A stretch of 64,000 nt of DNA from Chlorobaculum sp. MV4-Y (lineage in GTDB: Bacteria > Bacteroidota > Chlorobiia > Chlorobiales > Chlorobiaceae), in contig NZ_CP104202.1 in the NCBI RefSeq assembly GCF_025244685.1, forward strand, positions 1,182,359-1,246,358, written 5' to 3'. Of the stretch, positions 17,045 to 25,617 are shown in pieces; the stretch's first letter is position 1; each line of letters begins with the position of its first letter. The translations under genes were made by a program, and so were the position numbers. The notes under the pieces were generated by a model. It was given only the letters and a program-made list of their open reading frames with translations, had not been told where the DNA came from and searched no databases.

Positions 17045-19321
17045 ATGACCACTCGTAACTACTCGGTCAAAGGGATGCACTGCGCGAGTTGCGTGGCGAT
17101 CATCACCAAAAAACTTTCGGCGCTCGACGGCATCGCCAAAGCCGATGTCAATCTGGCTACCGAGAGGGCTCGCATTGAGTTCTCCGGAGAGCCGTTGAGC
17201 ATTGAGGCGCTGAACGAACTGCTTGGCAAGTACGGCTTTTCACTGGTCGAGGACGCTCCGGCGAAAGCCGCCGCGCCGGAACCCGCCGCCGACCACCACG
17301 CCTCGAAAAAGCAGGAGAAGCTCGGCGAACTGCATCGGCAGAAGCGACAGGTCCAGATCGCGCTTCCGCTTGCACTGCTCTTTTTCGCGGTGATGCTGTG
17401 GCACAGCGCCGCTGCCGCCATTGCCGGATTCCCGCACTTCCCCATCGACATGGAGAGCTGGAACTCCATCGCGCTGCTCGTCGCGGCGTGGATACTCTTC
17501 AGTATCGGCAAGCCCTTCCTGCGCGGCGTCGTTTCGTTCATCCGCACCGGCGCGGCGAGCATGGACACGCTTATCGGCCTGGGCTCGCTGGTCGCCTGGA
17601 GCTACAGCGCTTTTTCCATTCTCTTTCCGACGCTACGAAACCGCCTCGGCCTGCCGCACGAGAGCTTTGCCGACGCAGCCATCGTGGTGATCGGCTTCGT
17701 GCTCTTCGGCAAATATCTCGAAGCCCGCTCGAAGCTGAAGACCGGCGAGGAGATCGAGAAGCTCATCGGCCTGCAGGCCAAATCGGCGATTGTGTATGAC
17801 AACGGCGAGGAGATCGAGGTGCCGGTCGAGAAGGTGGTCAATGGCACGATGCTCCTCGTCAAGCCGGGCGCGAAAATTCCAGTCGATGGCGTGATTTTTT
17901 CAGGCAGTTCGTCGATTGACGAGTCGATGATTACCGGCGAACCGGTGCCGGTGGACAAGCGCGAAGGCGATACGGTGATCGGCGGCACCATCAACAAGCA
18001 AGGCTCGCTCATCTTCACGGCCACCGGCGTCGGCGCGGAGACGATGCTCGCCCGTATCATTTCGATGGTCGAGGATGCGCAAGGTTCGAAAGCCCCGGTG
18101 CAGAACCTCGCCGACAAGGTTGCCGCGGTCTTCGTGCCGACGGTGCTCATCATTGCCGTGCTGGTCTTTCTGCTCTGGCTCGGCGTCGGCACGCCCGCGC
18201 TCGGCTTCCGTAACGCCCTCGCCTACGCCATCATGGCGATGGTGGGGATTCTCGTCATCGCCTGCCCCTGCGCGCTGGGCCTGGCCACACCGACGGCGAT
18301 CATCGTCGGCACCGGACTCGGAGCGCGGCACGGCATCCTCGTCCGCAACGCCGAGAGCCTCGAAAGCCTCAGCCGCGTCGATACGGTCGTGTTCGACAAA
18401 ACCGGCACCATCACGCGCGGTGAGCCGTCGGTCACCTCCATCGAGCCGTTCGGCGAAGCGACCACGCCCGACGAACTGCTCGCGCTGGGGGCGGGCATCG
18501 AGCGGCACTCAGAGCACCCGCTCGCCCAGGCCATCGTCAACGCCGCGAAAGAGCGGAAGGTCGAGCCGGTGCAGGTAACGGAGTTCAAGGCGCTCGAAGG
18601 GGTCGGCGTCGATGCAAAAGTCGATGACGACACGGTGCGGGTGCGCAAGCCCGGCGACGGCGACAGGCAGCGGCCGGAGATCGCGCGGCTCCAGCAGGAG
18701 GGCAACACAGTGGTCGTCGTGGAGCGAAACGGCGAGGCGCTCGGCCTCGTCGCGCTCTCCGAGGCGCTGAAGCCTGAGGCGAAAGAGACGGTCGCCAACC
18801 TTCGGCGGATGGGCAAGCGCGTGGTGATGCTCACCGGCGACAACCGCCACGCCGCACAGTTCATTGCCCGGCAGGCGGGCATCGCGGAGGTGATCGCCGA
18901 GGTGCTGCCCTGCGATAAAGCCAACGCTATCAAGAAATTGCAGGTCGAAGGCCGCACGGTCGCCATGACGGGTGACGGCATCAATGACGCCCCGGCTCTT
19001 GCCCTCGCCGACGTCGGCATCGCCATGGCGACCGGCACCGACATCGCCATCGAATCGGCGGGCATTACGTTGCTCGGCGGCGACATCGGCAAGGTCGTGC
19101 AGGCCATCACGCTCTCAAAAAAAACGATGCGCGTCATCCGCCAGAACCTCTTCTGGGCCTTCATCTACAACGTGATCGGCATCCCGCTCGCCGCCGGAGC
19201 GCTCTATCCGTTCTTCGGGATATTTCTCAACCCGGTCTTCTCGGGCATCGCAATGGCCGGAAGCAGCGTCTCGGTCGTCACCAACTCGCTGCGCCTGAGA
19301 GCGGCAAAATTGGGGAAATAA
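17045..19321 (+). CDS. copA: Copper-translocating P1B-type ATPase
   Basis: Heavy-metal ATPase of the CopA type, exporting Cu+ from the cytoplasm. It has one N-terminal HMA domain with KGMHCASC, eight predicted membrane helices, the metal-site helix [10 protein letters not shown], phosphorylation motif [18 protein letters not shown] (HP motif), TGDNRH and [17 protein letters not shown]. The CPC motif points to Cu+ (or Ag+) over Zn/Cd. ATG 17045 ([13 protein letters not shown]) gives 758 residues and starts right at the HMA domain; an in-frame start at 16991 adds an unlikely 18 residues. It ends at a strong hairpin; another metal efflux unit lies 0.8 kb downstream. Confidence 0.93.
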   Translation: MTTRNYSVKGMHCASCVAIITKKLSALDGIAKADVNLATERARIEFSGEPLSIEALNELLGKYGFSLVEDAPAKAAAPEPAADHHASKKQEKLGELHRQKRQVQIALPLALLFFAVMLWHSAAAAIAGFPHFPIDMESWNSIALLVAAWILFSIGKPFLRGVVSFIRTGAASMDTLIGLGSLVAWSYSAFSILFPTLRNRLGLPHESFADAAIVVIGFVLFGKYLEARSKLKTGEEIEKLIGLQAKSAIVYDNGEEIEVPVEKVVNGTMLLVKPGAKIPVDGVIFSGSSSIDESMITGEPVPVDKREGDTVIGGTINKQGSLIFTATGVGAETMLARIISMVEDAQGSKAPVQNLADKVAAVFVPTVLIIAVLVFLLWLGVGTPALGFRNALAYAIMAMVGILVIACPCALGLATPTAIIVGTGLGARHGILVRNAESLESLSRVDTVVFDKTGTITRGEPSVTSIEPFGEATTPDELLALGAGIERHSEHPLAQAIVNAAKERKVEPVQVTEFKALEGVGVDAKVDDDTVRVRKPGDGDRQRPEIARLQQEGNTVVVVERNGEALGLVALSEALKPEAKETVANLRRMGKRVVMLTGDNRHAAQFIARQAGIAEVIAEVLPCDKANAIKKLQVEGRTVAMTGDGINDAPALALADVGIAMATGTDIAIESAGITLLGGDIGKVVQAITLSKKTMRVIRQNLFWAFIYNVIGIPLAAGALYPFFGIFLNPVFSGIAMAGSSVSVVTNSLRLRAAKLGK

Positions 19322-19331
19322 CCAATAAAAA

Positions 19332-19362
19332 GATCGGTCGGATCGGGCCGAACCGACCGATC
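19332..19362. terminator. Hairpin terminator after copA
   Basis: Perfect 10-base arms GATCGGTCGG and CCGACCGATC around an 11-base loop, flanked by A runs on both sides. It lies 10 bases after the copA stop and 15 bases before the next start. The lack of a T run on the plus strand makes it an imperfect intrinsic terminator, but the stem is strong. Confidence 0.6.
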
Positions 19363-19377
19363 AAAAAAATTACAGCA

Positions 19378-20133
19378 ATGAACAACGAAATCAGCCACTA
19401 CCGCGAATTCCTGAAAGACAACGTTCGCCAAAAGGTGGACTTTTCGCAAACACCGCAGAACCGCCGCGTTCCGCCGCCGCCAATCGAAAAGCCGATACCG
19501 GAAGGAGCAAAAACAATTCCCCTGCCACCGATTGAAAAGGCAAAGCTCGCAGGCAGCATCGATCTCTGGTCGGCCATCGGCCAGCGCGAAAGCTGCCGGT
19601 TCTACTCCGATGAACCGCTCTCGCTCGACGAACTCTCGCTCCTGCTCTGGGCGACGCAGGGCGCTCGGCTGAAACTCGACGCGGGCCATGCGTTGAGGAC
19701 GGTGCCCTCGGCGGGTTGTCGGCACGCTTTCGAGACCTACCTCTGCGTGCTGAACGTCGAAAGGCTGGAGAAAGGCATCTACCGCTACCTGCCGCTCGAA
19801 CACGCCCTGCTCTTTTCGCACACATCGGAACACCTTGAAAGCCGCATCGTCAGGGCCACGCTCGGCCAGCGCTTCACCGGTGACGCGGCAGTGCTATTCG
19901 TCTGGACGGCGATTCCTTACCGCATGGAGTGGCGCTACGGCCTGGCCGCACACAAGGTGATCGCACTCGACGCGGGCCACGTCTGCCAGAACCTTTACCT
20001 CGCCTGCCAGGCCATCGGCGCGGGAACCTGCGCCATCGCCGCCTACGATCAGGGCGAGATGGATCGCCTCCTTGGCGTTGACGGCGAAGAGGAGTTCACG
20101 ATCTATCTCGCTCCTGCCGGAAAGAAAGGGTAA
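19378..20133 (+). CDS. SagB/ThcOx-type nitroreductase-family oxidoreductase
   Basis: A 251-residue FMN-dependent nitroreductase-fold protein of the SagB type. After a Pro-rich N-terminal region (about 25-55, PPPPIEKPIPEG) comes the FMN-binding RESCRFYSDEPLSLDELS near residue 70, then LLWATQGAR, TVPSAGCRHAFETYL and KGIYRYLPLEHALL, and finally DAGHVCQNLYLACQAIGAG. Many such proteins act as stand-alone oxidoreductases of unknown substrate; no azole-peptide precursor or cyclodehydratase is nearby, so a peptide-modifying role is not supported. Convergent with the metal permease gene, 4 bases apart. Confidence 0.85.
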   Translation: MNNEISHYREFLKDNVRQKVDFSQTPQNRRVPPPPIEKPIPEGAKTIPLPPIEKAKLAGSIDLWSAIGQRESCRFYSDEPLSLDELSLLLWATQGARLKLDAGHALRTVPSAGCRHAFETYLCVLNVERLEKGIYRYLPLEHALLFSHTSEHLESRIVRATLGQRFTGDAAVLFVWTAIPYRMEWRYGLAAHKVIALDAGHVCQNLYLACQAIGAGTCAIAAYDQGEMDRLLGVDGEEEFTIYLAPAGKKG

Positions 20134-20137
20134 ATCG

Positions 20138-21208
20138 TCAGTGCTGACGGGCAGCCCGCCATGCCGCGAAGCGGGTTCGCGCGACCAGCGCGACGAGCGC
20201 AATAGCCGAAACGATAGCGACGACTCCCCCCTCCTCGTGCGCTCTGCGGCTCACCCAGTTTTTCGGATCCAGACCGAGCCAGGCGTAGAGGTAGTTGGCA
20301 AGAATGCCGAACAGGAGCGACATCAAAACAATGACCACGAGATAGGCCACCGTGCCCTTTTTGCCAAGCAGCTTTGAGATCACCGGCAGCGATGCGGCGT
20401 TGGTTGCCGGACCGGCAAGGAGGAAGACGAGCGCCGCGCCGGGCGAGATACCTTTCAGCGCAAGCGCCGCGACGATGGGGGTTGATGAGGTCGCGCAGAC
20501 GTACATCGGCACCGAAATTGCAAGCATCATGATCATGGTAAGCAGGTCGTTCGACAGGTAACGCTCCAAGAATTGCCCCGATACAAACACCGAGATGAAA
20601 CCGGCAATCAGCACGCCCACAAGCAGCCAGGCACCCACGTCACCAAGCAGTTCGCCGAACGCGAAGGAGAGACCCGACCTGATTTTCTGCAACACCCCCG
20701 GCTTCTCGACACTCTTGTAGCCACAACCGCAAGAACAGCAACTATCCGATGGCGCACCGTCAGACGGAGGTTCGGCGGCAGACTCTGCCTTTTCGGTGAA
20801 GGTAACGGCAATGCCGGTCGCAATCGCCGTCATGAAAGCCGCAACCGGCCTTATGAGCGTCATCAGGGGATCGAGCAGCGCATAGCTGATTGCAATCGAA
20901 TCGATGCCGGTTTCGGGCGTGGAAACAAGGAACGACGAGACCGCCCCCTTTCCTGCACCCTGTTTTTTGAGACCGGCAGCCGCCGGAATCACCCCGCAAC
21001 TGCACAACGGAATCGGTACGCCGATAGCGGAGGCTTTGACGATGCTCGAAAACCCGCCCCCGAGATGCGTCGCCACGAGCTTTTCAGGCACAAACGCCTT
21101 GACGAGGCCAGCAACCAGAAAACCGAAAAGCACCCATGGAGCAGCATCAAGCAACACAGACCACGAGGCTGTAACAATATCGATCAACACCTTCAATACC
21201 TCTGGCAT
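20138..21208 (-). CDS. Metal efflux permease, SO_0444/UPF0718 family
   Basis: A 356-residue membrane permease with about 9-10 helices, of the family linked to Cu/Zn (SO_0444) or arsenical (ArsP) efflux. Features: two inverted halves with PLCSCGVIPAAAGL and VCATSSTPIVAALAL, each at a helix break in the membrane, and a soluble loop with a Cys cluster (SCCSCGCG near 150) that could bind metal. It is encoded directly downstream of an ArsR-type regulator on the same strand and preceded by its own operator-like palindrome, which makes metal-induced expression likely. The exact metal cannot be told from sequence. Confidence 0.88.
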   Translation of the reverse strand: MPEVLKVLIDIVTASWSVLLDAAPWVLFGFLVAGLVKAFVPEKLVATHLGGGFSSIVKASAIGVPIPLCSCGVIPAAAGLKKQGAGKGAVSSFLVSTPETGIDSIAISYALLDPLMTLIRPVAAFMTAIATGIAVTFTEKAESAAEPPSDGAPSDSCCSCGCGYKSVEKPGVLQKIRSGLSFAFGELLGDVGAWLLVGVLIAGFISVFVSGQFLERYLSNDLLTMIMMLAISVPMYVCATSSTPIVAALALKGISPGAALVFLLAGPATNAASLPVISKLLGKKGTVAYLVVIVLMSLLFGILANYLYAWLGLDPKNWVSRRAHEEGGVVAIVSAIALVALVARTRFAAWRAARQH

Positions 21209-21241
21209 GATTCACTCCATTTACTGATTGACACATTTTCG

Positions 21242-21259
21242 CATGATCATATATTCATG
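21242..21259. promoter_or_regulatory. Putative ArsR-family operator before the permease
   Basis: The imperfect inverted repeat CATGATCATATATTCATG lies 33 bases upstream of the permease start. Its half-sites (CATGA and TTCATG) match those of the site just upstream of the regulator gene at 21660-21681, as expected when one repressor controls both. Confidence 0.55.
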
Positions 21260-21284
21260 TTTTATTCACAAAAAAAATCGAGCA

Positions 21285-21647
21285 TCACTTTTCCTGCACG
21301 TGCTCGAAGCCGATCCTGATGAGTTCGGCAATGTGGCTGTCATCGAGTGCGTAGAGGACGTTCTTGCCCTGCTTTCTCGACCGGACGATCTTGGCATCCC
21401 TGAGAACCCGCAACTGGTGCGACACCGCCGACTGGTTCATGCCGAGAATCGAAGTAAGATCGCACACGCACAGCTCTGAGCGGTAAAGCGCATTGAGCAT
21501 CCGCACTCTCGTGTGGTCACCGAGTACCTTGAAAAGCTGCGCCAGATCCTGCTGCTGCTTCTCATCCGGCATAGCCTGACGCACAGACTCGACCATATCG
21601 GGATGATCACACCTCTCCAGGCAAAGTCCGTCATCTTTTTCAGTCAT
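21285..21647 (-). CDS. ArsR/SmtB-family metal-sensing repressor
   Basis: A winged helix-turn-helix repressor of about 120 residues. It has the alpha-3 motif ELCVCDL, whose two cysteines form a metal site in CadC/ArsR-type sensors, and the recognition helix MNQSAVSHQLRVLRDAKIV. Extra cysteines and histidines near the N terminus (ERCDHPDM, LCLERC) could add ligands. It most likely represses itself and the permease gene downstream until metal binds. I prefer start ATG 21647 (MTEKDDG), because a start at 21656 or 21662 would touch the operator-like palindrome. Confidence 0.9.
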   Translation of the reverse strand: MTEKDDGLCLERCDHPDMVESVRQAMPDEKQQQDLAQLFKVLGDHTRVRMLNALYRSELCVCDLTSILGMNQSAVSHQLRVLRDAKIVRSRKQGKNVLYALDDSHIAELIRIGFEHVQEK

Positions 21648-21659
21648 CGATACCATAAA

Positions 21660-21681
21660 CACATGAACAATTATTCATATG
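21660..21681. promoter_or_regulatory. Putative ArsR-family operator before the regulator
   Basis: The inverted repeat CACATGAACAA / TTATTCATATG matches in 9 of 11 positions and has the usual ATGAA-N-TTCAT form of ArsR/SmtB operators. It overlaps the presumed promoter of the regulator gene on the minus strand. Confidence 0.65.
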
Positions 21682-21742
21682 ATACCATAAAAAGAAAAAC
21701 CGGATAAATCGTTTCGTGATCCGCTCGCTTCATGCAGCAAAT

Positions 21743-22099
21743 TCAGTTTCGCCTGTGCTTGGCAAGCGCGTCGTGACAGAAGAGGAGAATATCGACCTCA
21801 GCGGCAGCACTATCGTCGCCCAGAAGCTTCTTTGTCAGAAGCAAGGCCAAACGCTCGTAAAAACTGACCGTCTGGGCAAAATGCTTCGCCACTTCGGGGT
21901 GCCCCACCCTGTCGCCGACAATGATGCGGAGGCAAGTCTGCATCACGTCGAGAGCCGTCGAGGTTTCAAGAGAGGGCAACTCGCCTGATGCTTCATTCTC
22001 CGTAACAATCGCATTCAGCGTCCTGTACGCCATCAGATAGCTCTCCGATTCAAGATATTCAAGCATATTCTCCAGGCGATGTTTCATAGTAATGTCCAT
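21743..22099 (-). CDS. Conserved-looking hypothetical protein
   Basis: About 118 residues, highly helical and acidic (KHRLENMLEYLESESYL, LDVMQTCLRIIVGDRVG, VSFYERLALLLTKKLLG), ending in a basic tail KHRRN. There is no signal peptide, membrane helix or motif that I recognise. An upstream TTG at 22135 would extend it by 12 residues; ATG 22099 (MDITMKHRLENM) is chosen. Codon use is like that of neighbouring genes. It sits between the metal-sensing repressor and the scrambled accessory patch, with no clear partner. Confidence 0.6.
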   Translation of the reverse strand: MDITMKHRLENMLEYLESESYLMAYRTLNAIVTENEASGELPSLETSTALDVMQTCLRIIVGDRVGHPEVAKHFAQTVSFYERLALLLTKKLLGDDSAAAEVDILLFCHDALAKHRRN

Positions 22100-22181
22100 A
22101 ACTTCCGGGTTGTTCAGCGATATTTCTATCCTCAAATAGAGCAGAAGCGAAACAAGTTCCCGAGAAAGTTCGGGTTTCCAC

Positions 22182-22413
22182 TCACCGGGCCAAAAGCCCT
22201 TCTACCCATTCGATCTGCCCCGGCCGGCAGATGCGCTTGAGATCGTAGTAGCGCTGGACAAACTGGCGGGCACGATTGCCGAGGAGGCGCCGCCTTTCCG
22301 GATCACCGAGCAGTGCCGAAACCTCGCGTGCAAGCGCTTCTGCATCAAAGAAATCGACAAGACAGCCGGTTTCGCCGTGGCGTTCGCGCTCCTGCTCGGA
22401 CGCAGCGAAGGGG
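22182..22413 (-). pseudogene. C-terminal remnant of a group 1 glycosyltransferase
   Basis: The minus strand encodes the last roughly 70 residues of a GT4-type glycosyltransferase: HGETGCLVDFFDAEALA, then LLGDPERRRLLGNRARQF and a tail ending WVEGLLAR with a TGA at 22182-22184. The family's UDP-sugar-binding end (E-x7-E region) normally precedes HGETG, but here the similarity ends at about 22413, where the opposite strand begins to read as a methyltransferase. The rest of the gene has been lost, so this is a remnant produced by a rearrangement. Confidence 0.75.
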
Positions 22414-22414
22414 C

Positions 22415-23962
22415 CGATCCGCTTACGATCCCAAGCTGCGCAAGGATGCCGGAGCCTACTACACGCCCGTTGAGGTAGTGCGCTGCCAGGTGCGCCTGAT
22501 CGACGACCTGCTCGTCAACCGCCTGAACATGCCGCTCGGCTTTGCCGATCCCGGCGTCGTGACGCTCGATCCCGCAACGGGCACCGGCACCTACCTGCTC
22601 GGCGTCATCGAACACGCCCTCAAGCGAATCAAGACTGAACAAGGGGCGGGAGCCGTCGCGGGCCAGGCGACGGGGCTGGCCCGGAACCTCTACGGCTTCG
22701 AGCTGATGGCCGGGCCTTACGCCGTGGCCGAACTCCGCGTCAGCCGCGCTCTGCGCGACCGTGGCGCGTTGCTGCCGAAGGATGGTACGCACGTCTATCT
22801 CACCGACACGCTCGAAAGCCCCGACACCGAGCCGCTGGTGTTGTCGTACTATCTGAAACCGATTTCCGACCAGCACGAAAAAGCGCTGAAGGTCAAAAAC
22901 AGCGTGCCGGTGATCGTCTGCCTCGGCAATCCGCCGTACGACCGGCACGAAGCCGCGACCGGCGAGAACAAGGCGCGAACCGGCAACTGGGTGCGCTAAG
23001 GCGGAAAGCCGAACGGCGCGGACGCGATCTTCCGCGATTTCATCGACCCCGCCGTCGCCGCCGGGCACGGCGTTCACATCAAAAATCTCCACAATCTCTA
23101 CGTCTATTTCTGGCGCTGGGCGCTCTGGAAAGTTTTCGAATTTCCCACTACCCACGGCCCGGGAGTAGTAAGTTTCATCAGCGCTTCAAGCTATCTCAAC
23201 GGCGATGCTTTTTGCGGAATGCGCGAGCACACGGGCCGCCATTGCGATGAAATCTGGATTCTGGACCTCGGCGGCGAAGGCCGCGGCACGCGGCAAAGCG
23301 ACAACGTCTTCGCCATTCAGACCCCCGTCGCCATCGCCATTGCCGTGCGTTCGAGTAACGCCACTTTGGACAAACCCGCTACCGTCCGCTACACCCGAAT
23401 CGAAGGCAGCCGCAACGAAAAACTCGCCGCGCTCGACGCCATCACCAACTTCGCATCCCTCGACTGGCATGAGTGCCCCGACGACTGGCAAGCACCATTC
23501 AGCCCGGAAGGTACAGGCGATTATTTCACCTTGCCATTGCTGACAGATTTAATGCCTTGGCAACATTCGGGGTGCAAGATGAATCGTACTTGGCCGATAG
23601 GCCCTGACATAGAAACTCTTGAGCGACGTTGGCGAGGGTTTCTCTTTGCCCAAAACCGAGCAGAAGTTTTCAAAGAAACCCGCGACAGGAAAACAAGTCT
23701 GAAGTACCCTTTGCTATTTGAAGGCGAAGACGCGAGCAAAACACTCGATCAGCTACCGAGTAATTCACCGGCACCTCCTTTTTTACCATACGCTTATCGA
23801 TCATTCGATAGACAATGGGTGTTTGCCGATAGTCGGTTAGGTGACTTTATGCGCCCAGATCTCTGGAATTCACGTAGTGAAAAACAGATATTTTTAACAA
23901 GTTTGCTTAACAAGCTACTCGGAAAAGGGCCTGCCACAACGGCATCAGCTTTAATTCCTGAC
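22415..23962 (+). pseudogene. Type ISP-like restriction-modification enzyme, methyltransferase part only
   Basis: A gene fragment covering the adenine-N6 methyltransferase and part of the target recognition region of a type ISP (LlaBIII-like) restriction-modification enzyme. It starts without a start codon at AYDPKLRKDAGAYYTPVEVV, then has SAM motif I LDPATGTGTYLL and catalytic motif IV VIVCLGNPPYDR. A TAA at 22997-22999 interrupts the frame (NWVR stop GGKPNGADAIFRDF); the same frame continues to 23962. There the IS copy 2 begins, and its first three bases TGA end the frame after SALIPD. The N-terminal nuclease and helicase and the C-terminal recognition domain are missing. GC falls in the last 450 bases. 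Confidence 0.85.
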
Positions 23963-24011
23963 TGAGGTACTCCCCAGTTATAGGACAGCTATCGAGAGAA
24001 AATAAGTTTGT

Positions 24012-24851
24012 TCATGCGGCTTTCGGAATCAGTCGTTTATTGGCAGAATAGACTTTTGCCGGAACCTGACCATCAAGCGCTTTGTGGCGACGAACCGTGT
24101 TGTAGTCGTTGAACCAATGCTTCAGGCCTTTGTAGAGTTCGAGACCATCGGCTGGTGGGTTCAGGTAAATGTACTCATACTTGACGCTCCGCCATAACCG
24201 TTCGATGAAGACGTTGTCAATTGCTCGGCCTTTGCCATCCATGGAGAGTGCAGACTTGGACTCTGTGATGACGGCTTCGGCAAAGACCTCGCTGGTGAAC
24301 TGGCTGCCCTGATCGGTGTTGAGAATCTTGGGTGCCCCGTGCAACCGCACGGCTTCAAGCAAGACCTCGGCACACCATTTGGCATCCATGGTATTCGACA
24401 CCGACCAGTTCAGCACATAGCGGCTTTTCAGGTCGATGATGGCCATCAGGTACATGAATCCATGGGCCATCGGCACATAGGTGATATCAGTTGCCCAAAC
24501 ATGGTCGCTGTGCTTGATCGCAAGTCCCCGGAGCAGATACGGATAGACCTTATGGCCCGGCGCCGGTTTCGAGGTGTTCGGCTTGGGGCCGATGGCTTCC
24601 AGACCCATAAGGCGATAGAGCCGCCGTACCCGTTTGAGGTTGATCTTGTAGCCTTTGTCCATACTCAGCCATTGCCACATACGGTAAACGCCGTAGTATG
24701 GCCTCAGCAGGTACTGCTCATCAATCAGCCGCATGAGCTCACGATTCAGCTTCGAGGTCTTTATCGGCTGATAATACAGGCCTGATCGGTGGATCGAAAG
24801 CAGGTCGCACTGGCGTTGCATGCTGATACCGCTATGTTCTTTCTCAACCAT
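24012..24851 (-). CDS. IS3-family transposase OrfB (DDE integrase core)
   Basis: A 279-residue OrfB with an N-terminal HTH_21-like domain (PYYGVYRMWQWLS) and an rve DDE integrase core: first Asp in WATDITYV, second in ILNTDQGSQFTS, and Glu in NVFIERLWRSVKYE, followed by a typical LNPPADGLELYKGL tail and RRHKALDGQVPAKVY. It is normally made as an OrfAB fusion by -1 slippage on the nine-A run at the end of orfA (near 24890). The ORF alone begins at ATG 24851. It looks intact and so may be active. Confidence 0.93.
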   Translation of the reverse strand: MVEKEHSGISMQRQCDLLSIHRSGLYYQPIKTSKLNRELMRLIDEQYLLRPYYGVYRMWQWLSMDKGYKINLKRVRRLYRLMGLEAIGPKPNTSKPAPGHKVYPYLLRGLAIKHSDHVWATDITYVPMAHGFMYLMAIIDLKSRYVLNWSVSNTMDAKWCAEVLLEAVRLHGAPKILNTDQGSQFTSEVFAEAVITESKSALSMDGKGRAIDNVFIERLWRSVKYEYIYLNPPADGLELYKGLKHWFNDYNTVRRHKALDGQVPAKVYSANKRLIPKAA

Positions 24852-24874
24852 GGAGCGTCGTTCCGAGAGCGATT

Positions 24875-25165
24875 TTACGACTGCAATTTTTTTTTGAGCC
24901 AGTCGACCTCAACCTTCAATTGGCCGATGGTTTTGTAGAGTTCTTCGCTCTCCTGCTGATAATCCTGCTCGGTTTTCCTAGCCTTTTCACCTTTCGAAAA
25001 GACATCGGAGGCCTTGTCGAGGAACTCCCGTTTCCATTGAGTGATCTGGTTCGGATGAAGCTCATGCTTCTGGGCGAGTTCTGCCATGGGAAGCCGTTCA
25101 CTGAGGGCTTCCAGGACGACCTTTGTTTTGAATTCAGGCGTAAACTTGCGGCGTGTTTGTTTCAT
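24875..25165 (-). CDS. IS3-family transposase OrfA
   Basis: 96 residues with the same helix-turn-helix and coiled-coil layout as the copy at 449-739, differing by one residue (Ala at position 52). The 3' end (LKKKLQS) is encoded by the AAAAAAAAA run that serves as the slippery site for frameshifting into orfB, whose own ATG is 23 bases past the orfA stop. Confidence 0.93.
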   Translation of the reverse strand: MKQTRRKFTPEFKTKVVLEALSERLPMAELAQKHELHPNQITQWKREFLDKASDVFSKGEKARKTEQDYQQESEELYKTIGQLKVEVDWLKKKLQS

Positions 25166-25228
25166 AGTGACTGCTGGGTTTTTGTTGATCCAATTTAACC
25201 AGCCGTCCTATTTTTGGGGAGTATCTCA

Positions 25229-25558
25229 ATACGGATCAGCATAACACTCATCTGTTCAAACGCGACCGACCAATCAGCGTTTGTTCTCAAAAAAGGAGTT
25301 TACCGCAAATCCACCGACAAAACCAACCCCCATCACTACCCCACCCTCACCGGCATCACCAACCAAAACCCCCGTAAATCAATCACCGCTTTCGGCACCG
25401 TGAACAAGCTCTGCGAGGCGCGGAAGGTGATTTTGTCGGGGCATCGCCAGCAGCAGCCTCGTTCTTAGCGTAACGCATCGTCACCGTCGGCAAGGGATCG
25501 TGGAGGTTCGAGATCAACAGCGAACTCTACGCAGGCCTGAATCAGCCCCCATAAAAGC
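25229..25558. other. Unidentified gene remnants right of IS copy 2
   Basis: About 330 bases with coding-like but broken stretches on the plus strand: one frame reads KKGVYRKSTDKTNPHHYP and SITAFGTVNKLCEARKV, then stops; a later frame reads VGKGSWRFEINSELYAG and ends LNQPP with TAA near 25551. Neither resembles the methyltransferase cut by the IS, so they are not its missing 3' end. No family recognised. They look like leftovers of one or more foreign genes. Confidence 0.4.
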
Positions 25559-25592
25559 AAAAAGGCTGCCCAATCACTGAGCAGCCTTTAAA
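25559..25592 (-). terminator. Terminator of the greA-tpiA unit
   Basis: A hairpin with perfect arms AAAGGCTGC and GCAGCCTTT, flanked by A and T-rich bases on both sides, 25 bases beyond the tpiA stop (minus strand). Confidence 0.75.
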
Positions 25593-25617
25593 AGCTGAAA
25601 TATAAAGCCGTTGCTTT

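Larger units (their letters stand above)
23963..25228 (-). mobile_element. Complete IS3-family insertion sequence, copy 2 (1266 bases)
   Basis: Full element with imperfect 28-base terminal inverted repeats: left TGAGGTACTCCCCAG..., right (reversed) TGAGATACTCCCCAA..., both followed by TAGGAC and GGCT/AGCT-type inner bases; the ends begin with TG as usual for IS3. It holds orfA and orfB in overlapping frames with a nine-A slippery site between them. The flanks are GAC on the left and ATA on the right, so there is no 3-base target duplication. Together with the unrelated gene remnants on the two sides, this suggests a deletion or recombination after insertion. A second, partial copy lies at 1-802. 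Confidence 0.93.

Noticed and set aside
22202-23155. Minus-strand 317-codon frame across the methyltransferase fragment
   Set aside because: Its sequence has no motifs, while the plus strand shows SAM and NPPY motifs; only the last part overlaps the real glycosyltransferase tail, in another frame.
1-25228. Composite transposon bounded by two IS3 copies
   Set aside because: The DNA between the copies is mostly core genes (fumarase, htpG, ppa, prfC), and IS copy 1 is broken; independent insertions are simpler.
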